A stretch of DNA of 64,000 bases from NCBI RefSeq assembly GCF_027943255.1, contig NC_072892.1:116701792-116765791 (forward strand). The letters are read 5' to 3'. A program made the position numbers and the translations under genes. This document shows positions 32,266-43,600 of this stretch, in pieces (within the stretch, counting starts at the first letter, position 1; every line of letters starts with the position of its first letter). This DNA is from Anastrepha obliqua. Its lineage: Eukaryota; Arthropoda; Insecta; Diptera; Tephritidae. Under the pieces are notes generated by a model that made no database searches, had not been told where the DNA came from, and saw only the letters and a program-made list of their open reading frames with translations.

Positions 32266-34344
32266 TGGGCCATCGTTTTAAAATGCTCCAAAAAATTATT
32301 TTCATATTTTAATTCAAAACTTAAAATACATTTTTATTTATACATAGCTTTATCTTATGCATAAAGATGTGTAAAACAAGGTGTGGGTAGCTAGTACATG
32401 TATATATGTATGTATATCAATCATATTCTGCGCGAGGAGGGAAATAAATGTTTGGACATTCAGAAAAAAAATTCTCAAAATTGTTGGAGTCCCTTGACTC
32501 AGACTTTCTCTCTCAGTATAAACCATATAAATCATATTATTTTTAGCATTATCTGCAGATTGCTGAAAAATTATTTAATTTAAAGATCTGTTGGGATCCA
32601 AATCCCTGGTGCTTCCACATATACACTGTGAATCATCTCTTCAGATTATTTCAACTCTTTACTCATCCGCATTTTTGTTTGATTTTAAACCAATGCGCAG
32701 ATCCCCTCGCTGCACAGCTATTAAATTTAGAAAAATTTTAATTTTCCAGTTCATTCGCCAAACAAAAAGCAATAACTTTTCGTTGATTACCTCCGAAATT
32801 AACTCTACACCATTTCAAAATGTACCCATACATATAAAATGCGCGGCAATTTTCCTTTGTGTGTCAGGCTCGTTACGATGGACAGGTATGTGTCTACTCA
32901 ATGGAAAAATTTGGCAGCCAATAAAAGTGTGCAAAACACTCGATCAAGGGATAAAGCAAATTAGAGCGAAAGTAAAATTCATATTGAGTTTCTTAACAAA
33001 ACAAAAAAAAGTTAAAAATAAATGCGCAGAAAGGAATAATATGTCTACTCCATATTGACAGCAGTTAATGCCTTTGATGGTCTTATGTCGCAGGCCAAAC
33101 CAAAGCAAGGATAATCGTGAACGAGGGCATCACAGCGACACGCCGACAAAGAAGAAAGAAACTCATTATTTAATAAAAGTTTATAATTTGTTTAACGCTA
33201 CTTTTGAAACGTTAGTGGAAAACAACAGCACCGCGGGATCACAAAGAAGCGCATAGTACCACCACAAATCGCACTATCAACAACGTAGACCTCCCGTTGT
33301 GGCATTGATGCCGCTCACTACTCGCAGTAATAATGCAGACACTTGTGTGAATCTGAAACTAATGCAACTGCAAAAACAAACAACACAAACACACACATAC
33401 ACGTACGCGGTAGCGGTAGTTAAGAAGAAAATGTTGCTAAGCGCGCTTAAGTCATAGCGTCGCTGCTGGTATTCTATTCCTCCTGCTGCCAAATCCGCTT
33501 TTAACACAACACTATTTATTTATTTTTCTAATTTTTAGCTAAATCGCATAATCACTAACAGCCAGACCTTATTTACGCCGCATGGAAATGTTTGAAGTAT
33601 TGTTAAATAAATATGTAGGCACTCGTGAGATGTGCGCTGGTGTATGATGAAAGGAAAATCAATTTGTCGCTACAACATAAAAACCGCAATAAAATTACCT
33701 TTGTCGGGCTTAATGGCAAATCCCACATTCAATTTCAGCATACTGCCAAATTCGTGGGCGAAGAAATCCCAGAAGCTATATAGTAGCCAAACCAACCACC
33801 AAATTGAGTGCTATAAATGCTGGAGGCTGGGGGAAAACAGTCATAAGACGACTGCAAAAACGGCAATAAAATTACGAGTGCGCCAATGAAACATGAACTT
33901 TCACATTTCAGCTGTAAATACATACAAACATCCCTGCACATGAACTTAAATGTAATTCGCGCTTTTATGACCCCATCAAAGAGAGACAACAAAACAAAAA
34001 CAAAATGTAATCATAAAAGCCAAGAGCTCTGCAAGTTTCAAACTAAATAAGTTACTAGCGTTTGCACAAGACAAAATGGCAATAACGAACCCAAGAATTT
34101 ATTTAAGTAGTGGGAGGAAATGTATTACTATGTGAAATCAACACGGAATTATTTTTGATAAGTTTTATTTGACGAGAAAAATATAAATACAATGGGTGCT
34201 AAATATGTACATACATACTCTCTTGCATATATACCGATCTGCAATAAAAACCACTTAATACTCGTGGAAATCATTTAGGCACAGAGAGTTAAGACCGATA
34301 ACAATGCCAGCCTTGAAATCCAACGAAGAATCTCTCTGGTCAAC
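32266..34344. other. about 2 kb without a recognisable gene
   Basis: Probably single-copy DNA. The frames at 32591-33058 (155 residues), 33277-33507 and 33632-33889 have no recognisable motif. An acacaaacacacacatacacg tract lies near 33387-33406, and tgtacatacatac near 34206. It may be intron of a gene outside the window. Confidence 0.4.
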
Positions 34345-34346
34345 TA

Positions 34347-35156
34347 CAGGGTGGGCCATGTAAAATTTTCTTTTTGAATCAGCTATAAAAAAAAAACTAA
34401 TCAATATTTTTTCAAACTTTTTTTTTTATTTTGAAGATTGAACATTGTCATTTATGAATGAAGCATAATATCGTTCAAATGACTACCACGACTGGCTTTA
34501 CAGTAGGCCATTCGATCAACCAAATTTTTAAGCACATTTTCGATTGTTTGGGCTCCAATTTCATGAATAGCAACTTCGATTTCGTGTTTTAAAGCATCAA
34601 TCGTCTCTGGATGGTTCGCATAGCATTTGTTTTTAACGGCTCCCCACAAAAAATAGTCCAACGGGCTTAAATCACAGCTCCGAGGCGGCCAATTGATATC
34701 GGAATTTTTTTTTTTTATTCGGTTTTCAAAAACGGTAGCCAAAAGTTCGAGTGTAACTTTGGCAGTGTGACAAGTCCATCCGCTCGTCATTTACTGTAAC
34801 CGCGGCTCTTCGCTCATTTTCGAAAAAAATGGCCCGATGATGCCGCCAGACCAAAGATCGCACAAAGCAATGACTCGTTGTGGATGCATTTGCTTCTCTA
34901 CAGTAACGTTTGGATTTTCTGAGCCCCAAATCCGAAAATTTTGCTTATTGAAATCTGAAAATCAGAAAAGAAGAAGAAGACTCCCCACTTTGGAAATAGG
35001 TTTTCAATGTTTCCCAATTTTGTTCAAGTGTATAGCGTCCCATTTCGTAAATGTCAAACCTTTAAGTAAATTATGAACACATTTGACATGTCATTTGTGT
35101 TACCATTCTCCAAAAAATAGGTGGTTCAAAAAGCAAACGCTATATGGCCCAGCCTG
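34347..35156 (-). mobile_element. DD41D mariner deletion derivative (copy E1)
   Basis: An 810-bp element flanked by TA. The left end is CAGGGTGGGCCATGTAAAAT and the inverted right end CAGGCTGGGCCATATAGCGT. The minus strand codes MGRYTLEQNWE from 35043, jumps at a (TCT)n run near 34975 to KQNFRIWGSENPNVTV, and jumps again after VTVNDE to TCHTAKVTLELL (about 34775), losing the second catalytic Asp. The C-terminus (34790-34452) is continuous: PPRSCDLSPLDYFLWG to GSHLNDIMLHS. Same family as 58391-59087. Confidence 0.85.
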
Positions 35157-35164
35157 TAGTACCA

Positions 35165-35328
35165 CTTCGGACTAAGTAGGCAATTGTGCGGTAAAGTCCT
35201 CTGTCGAACAAAGCTAACACTCTACAAGACTCTCATCATGCCCGTCCTAACGTATGGCGCAGAAGCTTGGCCGATGAGACGTCCCTTGGAGTGTTTGAGA
35301 GAAAGATTCTGCGAACATTTTTTGGACA
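35165..35328 (+). mobile_element. RTE-like LINE fragment (family 1), left part of a nest
   Basis: GKVLCRTKLTLYKTLIMPVLTYGAEAW is the conserved LTYGAEAW landmark of family 1. It ends at LRERFCEHFLD, where a second LINE begins. The following part of the same protein (LKVFDTIPAGD) is found at about 36853, after that LINE, so the two probably once formed one copy. Confidence 0.65.
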
Positions 35329-35717
35329 CCTGGACAGACAAAGGGGGCAAAGACAAGGAAATGTTGCTATCGACTTTCAAGGCAATAGGCCGACCGGTTC
35401 TAAACTATGCAGCGCCTGCTTCAGACCTGCCAAAACACTGCATTAAGGACAGCGACAGGATGTCTCATGATGTCCCCGATACAACACCTACACGACGAGG
35501 CCCACATGCTGCCTGTCAAGGAGAATAACAAACTGCTCACCTAGCAGTTTCTGCTAGGGTGTTACCGTAGGTTGAGCCAGAGCCGCCTCCTAGGCACGTC
35601 AGGAGACACCTTTTAAACTATGCCAACGAGATTCAAGACAAAACTGACAGATAGCTACTTGATTGGACAGACAGAGCATAAACGACATTCATCGGGAGAC
35701 CATTACCACCTTCTTAA

Positions 35718-36468
35718 GGGGTTATATACCTTGTGGTCCGGTGAAATTAGCGAAAGTTGGGTTTTTTTTAAAGATATGTAGCAATAATTTTATTGTATAA
35801 AAGTTTTTATTATTGGATATTACAATGTTTAAAGAAAAAAAAAGGCTTTGTTTGTGTAAAAATATTTAAAAATGGCGGAGTTATGGCGTTTTCCCCCAAG
35901 ACCCTTTTTTTGGAAGAGGCTTGCGGTGGACGCGATTCAAGTCCACCAAGTCCACTGAAATCAAAAAATCGAAAAGATTTCATTAGTATAGGGTTATATC
36001 TTCTTAGTGAACGATCAATATATTAAATATTTTGATTTTTGTGAAAATAGGAACATGTTTTTAAAAAACTCCACTTCTACAGTCCTAAAATTGGCATTAA
36101 AAAATTCATATCTGCATAATAAAAATTTATACATAAAAAGTTGATCGTTCACTAAGAGGCGACATCAATTACGAACAATTTAAAAAAAAAATTATAAAAA
36201 TCGGTTGAATACTTTTTTTGCAATCGCGTCCACCGCAAAAGCATTTTTGGAAAAACACGTTTTTGAGATAATCGCGTTTAAAGTTTCAAGCGCCGCATGA
36301 GGCCGTACGCTCAGGACGTGACGACGCACAATTTAAAACGCTGTAACTTTCGATCTATTGCTCAGATCTCTATGAAATTTTTGGAAAATGTTCTCAAGGG
36401 ATTGTACTTTACGATAAAGAAATAAAATTTATTTTGATTTTTTTGAAAAACACAAGGTATATAACCCC
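35718..36468. mobile_element. 751-bp palindromic (fold-back) element in a duplicated TTAA site
   Basis: Ends GGGGTTATATACCTTGTG and its exact inverse at 36451-36468, with TTAA on each side (35714-35717, 36469-36472). Inner parts also pair: gcggtggacgcgatt (about 35923-35937) with its inverse (about 36223-36237), and 'cttcttagtgaacgatca' (about 35999-36016) with 'ttgatcgttcactaagag' (36141-36158). The whole element can fold into one long imperfect hairpin centred near 36085. TTAA duplications are known for piggyBac, Kolobok and Sola3; no transposase is present here to decide. Confidence 0.88.
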
Positions 36469-36561
36469 TTAAGCTCCCAACCCCCGAATGCCGTTATCGG
36501 AGTCCAACCACCACCTATCACAGACGAAGAGCTCCAACTTCCCCGAGAGTCCCGCGTAACA

Positions 36562-36798
36562 TTGGCACAATTACGTTCTGGATACTGTAGCAGGTTAAAC
36601 TCCTACTTATCCAGAATCGACCCCGACATACTAAACATATGTCCGACATGTGAAGGCACCACGCACGACACTAACCACCTTTTCACATGCCCCATCAAAC
36701 CCACTCATCTAACACCCCTCTCCCTCCGGACGCAACCTGTCGAAACAGCAAGTTTCCCGGGCCTACCGTTAGATGAGCTAGACGAAGACAACCGGTGA
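36562..36798 (+). pseudogene. LINE polymerase C-terminal zinc-knuckle-like domain
   Basis: An open stretch of 78 residues: AQLRSGYCSRLNSYLSRID, CPTCEGTTHDTNHLFTCPIKP (Cys-x2-Cys...His...Cys), then LPLDELDEDNR. It belongs to the LINE at 35330-36840, not to an independent gene. Its own stop is the natural end of the LINE protein. Confidence 0.75.
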
Positions 36799-36849
36799 TT
36801 ACACTACGCTGACAGCGCAAAGTTACTGCTACGACAACAACAACAACCA

Positions 36850-37060
36850 GCCACTCTGAAAGTATTCGATACCATCCCAGCTGGTGATAGCAGAGGAAGC
36901 GGAAGCCTCCTCTGCGTTGGAAAGATCAGGTGGAGAAGGACTTAGCTTCATTTGGTGTGTCCAATTGTCGCCGGTTTGCACGAGAAACGACTAGCGCGCT
37001 CTGTTAAACTCGGCCAAAATCGCGTAAGCAGTTATCCCGCCAATCGAGAAGAAGACAAGG
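36850..37060 (+). mobile_element. RTE-like LINE 3' fragment (family 1), right part of the nest
   Basis: LKVFDTIPAGDSRG, the LRWKDQVEKDLASFG region in broken frames ('ttggaaagatcaggtggaga'), then the family 3' tail with 'aaactcggccaaaatcgcgt' and 'gcagttatcccgcc'. About 60 residues of the protein are missing between this and the piece at 35165-35328. Confidence 0.7.
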
Positions 37061-37690
37061 AAAATGCTTTTTCGACCAGCGAACAATTTCAGAAATTTGA
37101 ACTTGCATTGTCGAACTGCAATCACATATCAGAAAGCGATACACTTGCGGAAGTTAGAATGTAATGGAAGAAAAGCCACAAAGTTAGACATTCACACAAA
37201 ATATATTCAACTCTTTCTTCTTCACGCCTATAGCTTCTGCAGCATCATTGTGGGTTCTACACAGCCCTCTGGCATGGATGCCAATAGAACAATAAGCCTC
37301 GCAACGCTTACTGAGGTTCGCATATTTCCTAATACTACATATGTTAAAGCCATTTGAGTTTAGTTTTCATCTGCCGGACATCGTTCGCCACCTAAGACCT
37401 GATCCTTGAAAGTATTGAGTAAATGTAAATACATACTTGCACTACTGCTTTTTAGTCCTTTCATTTCGATTCGGAATATGTTTCGAATACCAGAAATATA
37501 AACTAAGTCTACTGAGAACTGGTTTCAGACGTTATATGAAAGTGTTCAGCCAAAATAGCGTTCCAACTGTCTGAAGAAATTACGATTACATTTTTAAGCG
37601 CGACAGTCTTCAACGATCACAATCTCCAATTAAAAAAGCAAATAACCCTCAAGTTTAAACAAAAAGCGATATCGAGAAGACTGAAATTTT
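37061..37690. other. non-coding DNA
   Basis: No recognised gene. The overlapping frames at 36952-37164 and 37064-37357 begin in the RTE tail and have no motif. Confidence 0.4.
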
Positions 37691-38775
37691 CGCGCAACAT
37701 ATTGAAAGGATATTTGAACCCCATTAAATAATTGATAGCTTTATCACACCTCCTGTTGTCCTCCTGCGAAATTGAACCATTTACGCTCTCGGAAATAATT
37801 TCTCAAATCTCAACAGCTAAAGTTCTAAAAAATCTAATCCCACAGCGTTGGGTAAATCAACAATGATCATGAATGCATGCATTCGTGGAAATTGCGTGCA
37901 TTGCAATGGAAATTCTTGGAAATTATAATGGTTCCTAAACCATAAAAAAATGTAAATGGTGCAGCCTCTTATCGCGCAATTTCATTACTTCCATTGTTGG
38001 GGAAACTTTTTGAGAAGTTATTTGACACCCGCTTAAAAAAACTATCGCTCTCAAATTAGCCATACCTACTCACCAATTTAGGCTTAGAGAATATAGTTTT
38101 ACAAAATCTGGCACGAGAAGCTAATCCACAAACTTAAATCAATACTTCCGATGCTATTTGCAGATCTACTAGAAGCCTATACCAATGTTCGGTAATTTCG
38201 AATAAAGCATGTACAGGCACGGTATAAATAAATAAAACTATTGTAGGCGTCTCTCAAGGCAGCATATTCGGGTCTATGTTTTACCTGTTTTACGCTTCAG
38301 ATATTCCCATTCCCGAATACAGCAAAATTGCTACATTTACGGATGATGCGGGCATACACTCCGTTGTTGAAGACGAGCGTGTATCAACTGAAAGACAACA
38401 AACATCGATTGATAAAATAATCAAACTAAATGAAACAAAATCAATTCACGTAAACTTTACAAATAAAAAAATTATCATCAGCCCGTCCTTATCTTTTACG
38501 CATGCAGCGCAAAGTACTTGGGCATGGCGCTAGACGCCGAGCTGAAATGGAAGCAACATATTAAAATTAAAACAGCCGAGCTAATTCTATCACACAGCCA
38601 AGCTGCCCTACAAGCCCTGGATGCATTCCAAAAAAACATCAAAGAGTGTCTTACATTGTCGCTGATCGCGAACAATATCGTATTACCTTATGCTGGGTTC
38701 CAGGCCACAGAGATATATCAGGGAACTGTAGGGCTGACTAACTTGCAAGAGAAGGTACCTGTATGCCAAACATAA
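37690..38775 (+). mobile_element. jockey-like LINE reverse transcriptase remnant
   Basis: Broken pieces in order: PLLGKLFEKLFDTRLKK (about 37990, as in jockey RTs), LFADLLEAYTNVR (motif A region, about 38155), VGVSQGSIFGSMFYLFYASDIP (about 38245), IATFTDDAGIHSVV (catalytic YADD changed to FTDD, about 38330), LNETKSIHVNFTNKK and YLGMALDAELKWKQHIKIK (38510-38570). The order and SDIP block fit the jockey clade, which has no RNase H. Many stops. Confidence 0.7.
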
Positions 38776-39185
38776 ATAATTTTATGGGGGTGCCTCTGGC
38801 AACTTGTAGGCTTCTTGTTATGGACACACTAATCACTTCTGTAAATCAAAGATTGATAAGAGCCAATACCTGTGAAATTGCTAGGCAAAAATGGCCAAGG
38901 TTAAGTCTACGTCTGTCCAAGGAATGAGGAAGAGTTGGAAACAATTCCACCCTTTTTTTGCACATGCCCGGCTCTAGGCAGAAGCAGGAATCGATATTTA
39001 AGATAGATTAAGATAACCAATACACTTTAGGTATCAACAACATTTTACGCTTTGTCAAAAGCTCAGAATGGTTCAATATGGAAGGGGAAATGTAGCCCAG
39101 CCCCTGCGGCTCACAACGGACCGATTTCGTCGCTTTCTCTACGTGCGATGCGGCTGCCAAACCTAACATAACCTAACCTAATATC
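38776..39185 (+). mobile_element. LINE C-terminal fragment (RNase H-bearing type)
   Basis: IRANTCEIARQKWPRLSLRLSK resembles the W..S.TC.IAR..WP segment that follows RNase H in several fly LINEs. Then come PGSRQKQES, GINNILRFVKSSEWFN and a tail ending in cctaacataacctaacct (39162-39180). It joins the jockey-like fragment directly, so two LINEs abut near 38775. Confidence 0.6.
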
Positions 39186-40841
39186 AAATACAGTAAACTT
39201 AATTGACTTACGGCAGAAACTCCAAGCTGGGTCTCGAAAACAAACTCTTAATTTAATTTCAAACTCATTTCTTTTTTTAGTAAAAAAGCTATTCAAAAAC
39301 ACTATTGAATGATTAATTTTGCCACTTTTACTTTGTATTAATATTTTTATATTTATTTTTTTAAGAAACGAGGCTGTTTTTTATTTAAAAAAATTTAAGA
39401 TTTACTCAATTTTATTAACAAACTACTTACATACCTATATATGTGAGCTCTGCCTTGCGACACTATTTGCGACACTATTTCTAGAAGAACAGGGCGGTTT
39501 TTGCGGCAGCTACGCAAGTCGAAAGTTTTCTCAGCCCATACCTCAATTAGCGCCCTTTCGTTGGGCATATACCATCTGCTGGCACTTCTAATTACTGGAA
39601 GTTGGAAATAATAAATTAATAGAATTTTCTTTATATAAAGAAATTTTGAATAAATAAATAAATAATCAAAAATCACAGTAAGGAAAAGCAAAGACTTTGG
39701 TTATGTAAACAGAGATAATTCGCCATTTGTAAGTGAGAAAGCGAATAACGTCACAGGACGTCCTGTGAAACGTTACAACAATTTTGTTATTTTGGGAGGA
39801 ATAACTATAACCATAACAATTTTACAGTTGGAATATTCAATTACGCCTTAATTGCAATATTTATAAAATAGGCACATTTAACAATTTGATCACAGCTAAA
39901 AAAAAACCAAATTGAAAGGTCGCAACTCAAAAATATTTTTTTTCTTTCTAATAAGCACATTACGTATGTAAATGAGCTCGAAACTCCTGAGAAAAACAAT
40001 ACATGCGTGTGTACATTATGGTGGGGTGATTTTTTTTTATTTATTTATTATAAGTATTATTATTATTTTTTTTGTAATTACTTCTGGCAGTTCTGCAGAA
40101 TGTTGGGTTTCTAACTTAGAAATTAAGGTGCATAATATAAACTGTTGTCGTATGTTAAGAGGTGTGTCGGATTATAAATTAAAAGAAAATTATAAAAAAA
40201 TAGATTAAAAAAAAAACGTAAAATTCAACATTTTCATTTTCATTCCCTAAATTTATTTATTCACTTTTGGTTGTTATTAGCGTTTAGATTGATTTCAAAT
40301 CGTTTTAGTGTTACTGATGTATTTTGTGACACAAAATGACTTTCAGTGCTGAGCTTACATTATGGGTGATTATTTATTATTTAACTTATCTTCATCACAC
40401 GAAAATATTTAAACCTTTTTTTTTGGGATTACCTTTGAGCCCAATTTTAATGAAACCTCCACAGGGCAGAAAAGGAAGCAACTTCCTTCATTGCAGAAAT
40501 GTTAGCCCCGATATTTTGGGGTTGTGCCATATATACCAAAATGTGAAACCCCATATAGATATCTGTAAAACCAATTAAGCTAAAGAACTGAAACTTTACA
40601 CGCTGCATGCATAAATTGTAAGTGTTGTACATATGGTGAAAAGTGATAGTTATTAGAAAAGAGAGCGTGGCACCTCCCATACAAATTTAAATATCATATC
40701 GTGAGTAGAAAATTAATGAATCAACAGAAATTTCAAAATCTTAAAACAATTTTTATGTATCGCGACCGGGGTTTGAAAAAATTGTACATTGTGTGGTTCA
40801 ATTGAAATTGGATAAAACCTACTACTTACAGTTACAATAGT
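39186..40841. other. about 1.65 kb AT-rich DNA, no gene
   Basis: No coding motif. 'gaatgattaattttgccact' (about 39307-39326) resembles the end of the small element at 44314-44432. 'aaaggtcgcaactcaaaa' (39916-39933) resembles the terminal repeat of the MITE at 15979. A long T-rich stretch lies at 40030-40075. Frames at 39395-39691 and 40447-40680 are not credible. Confidence 0.4.
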
Positions 40842-41752
40842 TATGGGGTGGGGGGTAGTCAGAATTTTCAAAAAATTTTATTCATATTTTTTGCATTTTC
40901 TTAAAGTATAATATCTTAGAAATGTTTTGTGAAAATTTTAAGTGAATCCGACAAATACTTCTCGAGTTATTCAACAATTAACAAAGGGCGCTCGGACTGC
41001 ACGTATGAAAGTGGCAGATAAGCGCGCTAACGATAACACTCGAGAAGGTAGAATGCTACGCAGGCAACAGCAAATCGATATTTTGGAAGCTGCTATGACG
41101 GCTGAAGAACTATTATATGGCCCAGGAATAGTTGAAACAGTGTAAGTAATTAAATAATTCGTATAACTCTACATAAATCTACATATAGCAAAACTTTAAA
41201 TGCGTTTTTCTCAAATCTATGTTTTTTGAACTGGTGATCACTGTAACTTAAAAACCGCTTGGTAGATTTGAATAAAATTTATACTGCTTTTAAAAACCAA
41301 AAAGAACTCGTACCTGATCGAAGATTTTTTTTTTTTTTTTTTTAATTTCGATTTTTTTAAACCATTAATTGTCGCTTTTTTTCTCGAAAATCTGAAAAAT
41401 ATTTCCTGAAGCCGCCATATTGTTAATTTTGAAAAAAGCTTCGATCAGGCACAAGTTTATCTATTAATAAATCTAATTTCTCTTGTTCGATTGATTTTAG
41501 ATGAATCGCCAAGGACTTATGATGACCACCGCAATGGGCTTCTGGAGAAACGGGCTCCACACAAACAGCGATAACTTTTCCAATTATTATTTTCTATTTA
41601 TTCTTTTTTTTTGTTGAAATTTTGCTACAGTCAAGTCGAAACGCGGTATATTAATGCTATGTTTTTATTTGTGTAAAATAAAGCAATTGACTAGCAAAAA
41701 AATTATTGAAAATCATCTTTTTTTCGGGCATCTGACTACCCCTAACCCCTTA
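40842..41752 (+). mobile_element. TIR element in a TTAT duplication, carrying a small spliced ORF
   Basis: The ends GGGGTGGGGGGTAGTCAGA (left) and inverted GGGGTTAGGGGTAGTCAGA (right) match except for two bases, and TTAT stands on both sides (about 40838-40841 and 41749-41752, limits uncertain by a few bases). The interior holds an ORF at 40942-41145 followed by a donor-like gtaagt and, at about 41501, an acceptor-like tgattttag. It is probably a shortened copy of a larger DNA transposon. Confidence 0.65.
40942..41145 (+). pseudogene. short basic ORF, possible C-terminus of a Kolobok/Mutator-like transposase
   Basis: A 67-residue frame: a basic, Arg/Lys-rich helix (KGARTARMKVADKRAND..., RRQQQIDILEAAMTAEELL) and then LLYGPGIVETV at the stop. 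Short Y-x-x-G-[IAF] tails after a basic helix are, as I recall, the ends of Mutator-like/Kolobok transposases, whose elements duplicate 4-bp TTAA-like sites. That would fit the TTAT flanks. The link is inference. If the gtaagt at the stop is used as donor and the acceptor at 41501 is used, the protein ends one codon into the next exon. Confidence 0.4.
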
Positions 41753-42829
41753 TTTGTCGAGTTTTCGACCAGGGGCTAGTTATTATTATTATTGTTATAT
41801 TACTTTATTATTGCAGTCAAAAATAGGTAGCAAACATAAAATTGTAAATCTTTCAAAAATGAAGTTTATTAATAGCTGGGTATTTCGTTCATTTTTGGAA
41901 ATTTGATTAGGCAGTAAGAACCTCAAAATGTTATACTAAGAAGGAAATACTTTCAGATTTATACTAAGCCTTATAAAGGCAGCATTTCAGGGGTATACCA
42001 TTAAAAAACTATAAAAAAAGTTGCAACATACCATCGCTCCGCCTTAATGTACATATAAACATGTATGTGCATACTCATATGCATATCTTCAACGCCACAC
42101 TTACGAGCCCATCATAAAAGCCACATAACAAGTAAACAACTTTTACATGGCAGGGCATGGCTTTGGTTAATGGTTGCTCGGCAATTTGCATGTAAACGGC
42201 GAGGTGGAAGCTTTGGAAATCCATCAAAACTACAGCCAACATATGCGCCTGTAATTCATACACTTCAATAACTTTATTGTCCGCATAATGAGGACTATTT
42301 AACAACAACAACAAGAGCCAAAAAGCGGATAAACAAGTAGTTTTTCCGCGCTGCCAACCAGAATTCATTGTAGAAGCGACATACGTACGGACATATATAC
42401 TTATGCACGAGTACATGCAATATTTCGGTAGCAAAGGGTGCAGCAAAGGGTGCGTGCTAATAGTTAGTTGAAGGGTGTATTGTCATAAGTATATTTGTAT
42501 GTATGAGTGTATGCATTCATTAAACCAAGCACGAATATGGCGCATAAATTTGTTTGTGTGTGTGTGTATTATACAATAAACAAATTTACACCCATTTAAA
42601 TCACAGCGATCTCAATCAGTAGGTACTCTAATTTATTTATGTTCGTCCAATTTTTGGTGTATGCGCTATAGATGGAAGCGGGTAAAAGTATTCAACCGCG
42701 AGGAAGCACATGTTATGTTAAGTTTTTGCTATCGAGAATTTACTCTCGTCAATAAATTTAAAAAATATCAATTTAAAATGTACATAAAATAAATAGCGCA
42801 CTTACTTCAATAGTGATGTATTATTCGAC
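41753..42829. other. about 1.1 kb, no gene
   Basis: Probably single-copy DNA with tgtatgtgtg-type tracts. The 123-residue minus frame at 42075-42446 has no recognisable domain and overlaps a plus frame; I do not call it. Confidence 0.4.
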
Positions 42830-43600
42830 GTATACGGAAGCGTACGGCAAGGTTGTTCCCTATCGCCCATTCTCTGCGCCATTGTCCTTGACGACGTCAT
42901 GAGTCAATTGACGCTGCACAAAAGAGGTATCGCACGAAGTTTCACCAGACATCTTGAGGGCCTGGGCTTCGCCGATGACATCTGCCTCCTCTCACACAAA
43001 CGCACTGACATGCAAGCGAAGGTGGACAGACTAGTCACGCTGGTACGCACTGTCGGACTGGAAGTTAACATTATCAAGTCGAAGGCTATGAAGCCAACCA
43101 AAATATAGCAAGGCAAATAATGGTTAACTGGTGATCGGTGGAATTTGTCGGCTGTACTATCTCGCGGCAGAGCAGATGACAATGTCAACTGCAGGCTAAA
43201 CAAAAAAAGGGCGGCGTTCAGGGGAATGCATACAGTATGGACGAGTTCGCGAATCTCCAAATGCACTAAACTGCGAATATTCAGCTCATGTGTGAAGTAT
43301 GTACTGTTGTACGGAAGTGAAACATGGCTAGTCTCTAACATCATCGCACAGAGCCTGCAATTTTTCGTCAACAAATGCTTCCAATCTATGGCAAATCAAA
43401 TGCAAAAAGTAGCGATGGATAGGCTACTTGCTTAGAAAACCACCAGATAGCCAAAAACATCGGCGAAAACACACTTGAGGAAGGTCGATGTTGCGCGAGC
43501 TAACAGATACCGACATTTCACGGGGTAGGGCAAAAACAACAGCCCAGAAGTGTGTACGATTGAAGAATCTGATCGAATACCTATATTCCCGAGTGGAGTA
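42830..43600 (+). mobile_element. RTE-like LINE fragment (family 2), RT core
   Basis: YGSVRQGCSLSPILCAIVLDDVM (about 42838), then LEGLGFADDICLLSHKRTD with the catalytic FADD (about 42965), VGLEVNIIKSKAMK, and after a frameshift EFVGCTISRGRADDNVNCRL, KCTKLRIFSSCVKYVLLYGSETW and FVNKC. This is the best preserved reverse transcriptase core of family 2 in the window. The 5' side (endonuclease) is missing and the 3' side breaks off before IGHTLRKP. Confidence 0.75.

Larger units (their letters stand above)
35330..36840 (+). mobile_element. 5'-truncated LINE interrupted by a TTAA element
   Basis: The left part (35330-35713) reads STFKAIGRPVLNYAAPASD, then in another frame LLNYANEIQDKTDR, and TTFIGRPLPP. 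The right part (36473-36800) continues SSQPPNAVIGVQPPPI, RVTLAQLRSGYCSRLN, CPTCEGTTHDTNHLFTCP and ends LDELDEDNR at 36798. The tail is acaacaacaacaac (36834-36850). This is the C-terminal region of a jockey-type LINE polymerase with its zinc-knuckle-like CxxC...H...C. It interrupts an RTE copy and is itself interrupted. Confidence 0.8.

Noticed and set aside
32591..33058. 155-residue frame
   Set aside because: AT-rich, composition like the surrounding non-coding DNA, and no recognisable motif.
42075..42446. 123-residue minus-strand frame starting near a signal-peptide-like stretch
   Set aside because: The hydrophobic run comes from a caacaacaac-type tract (LLLLL) and no family is recognisable.
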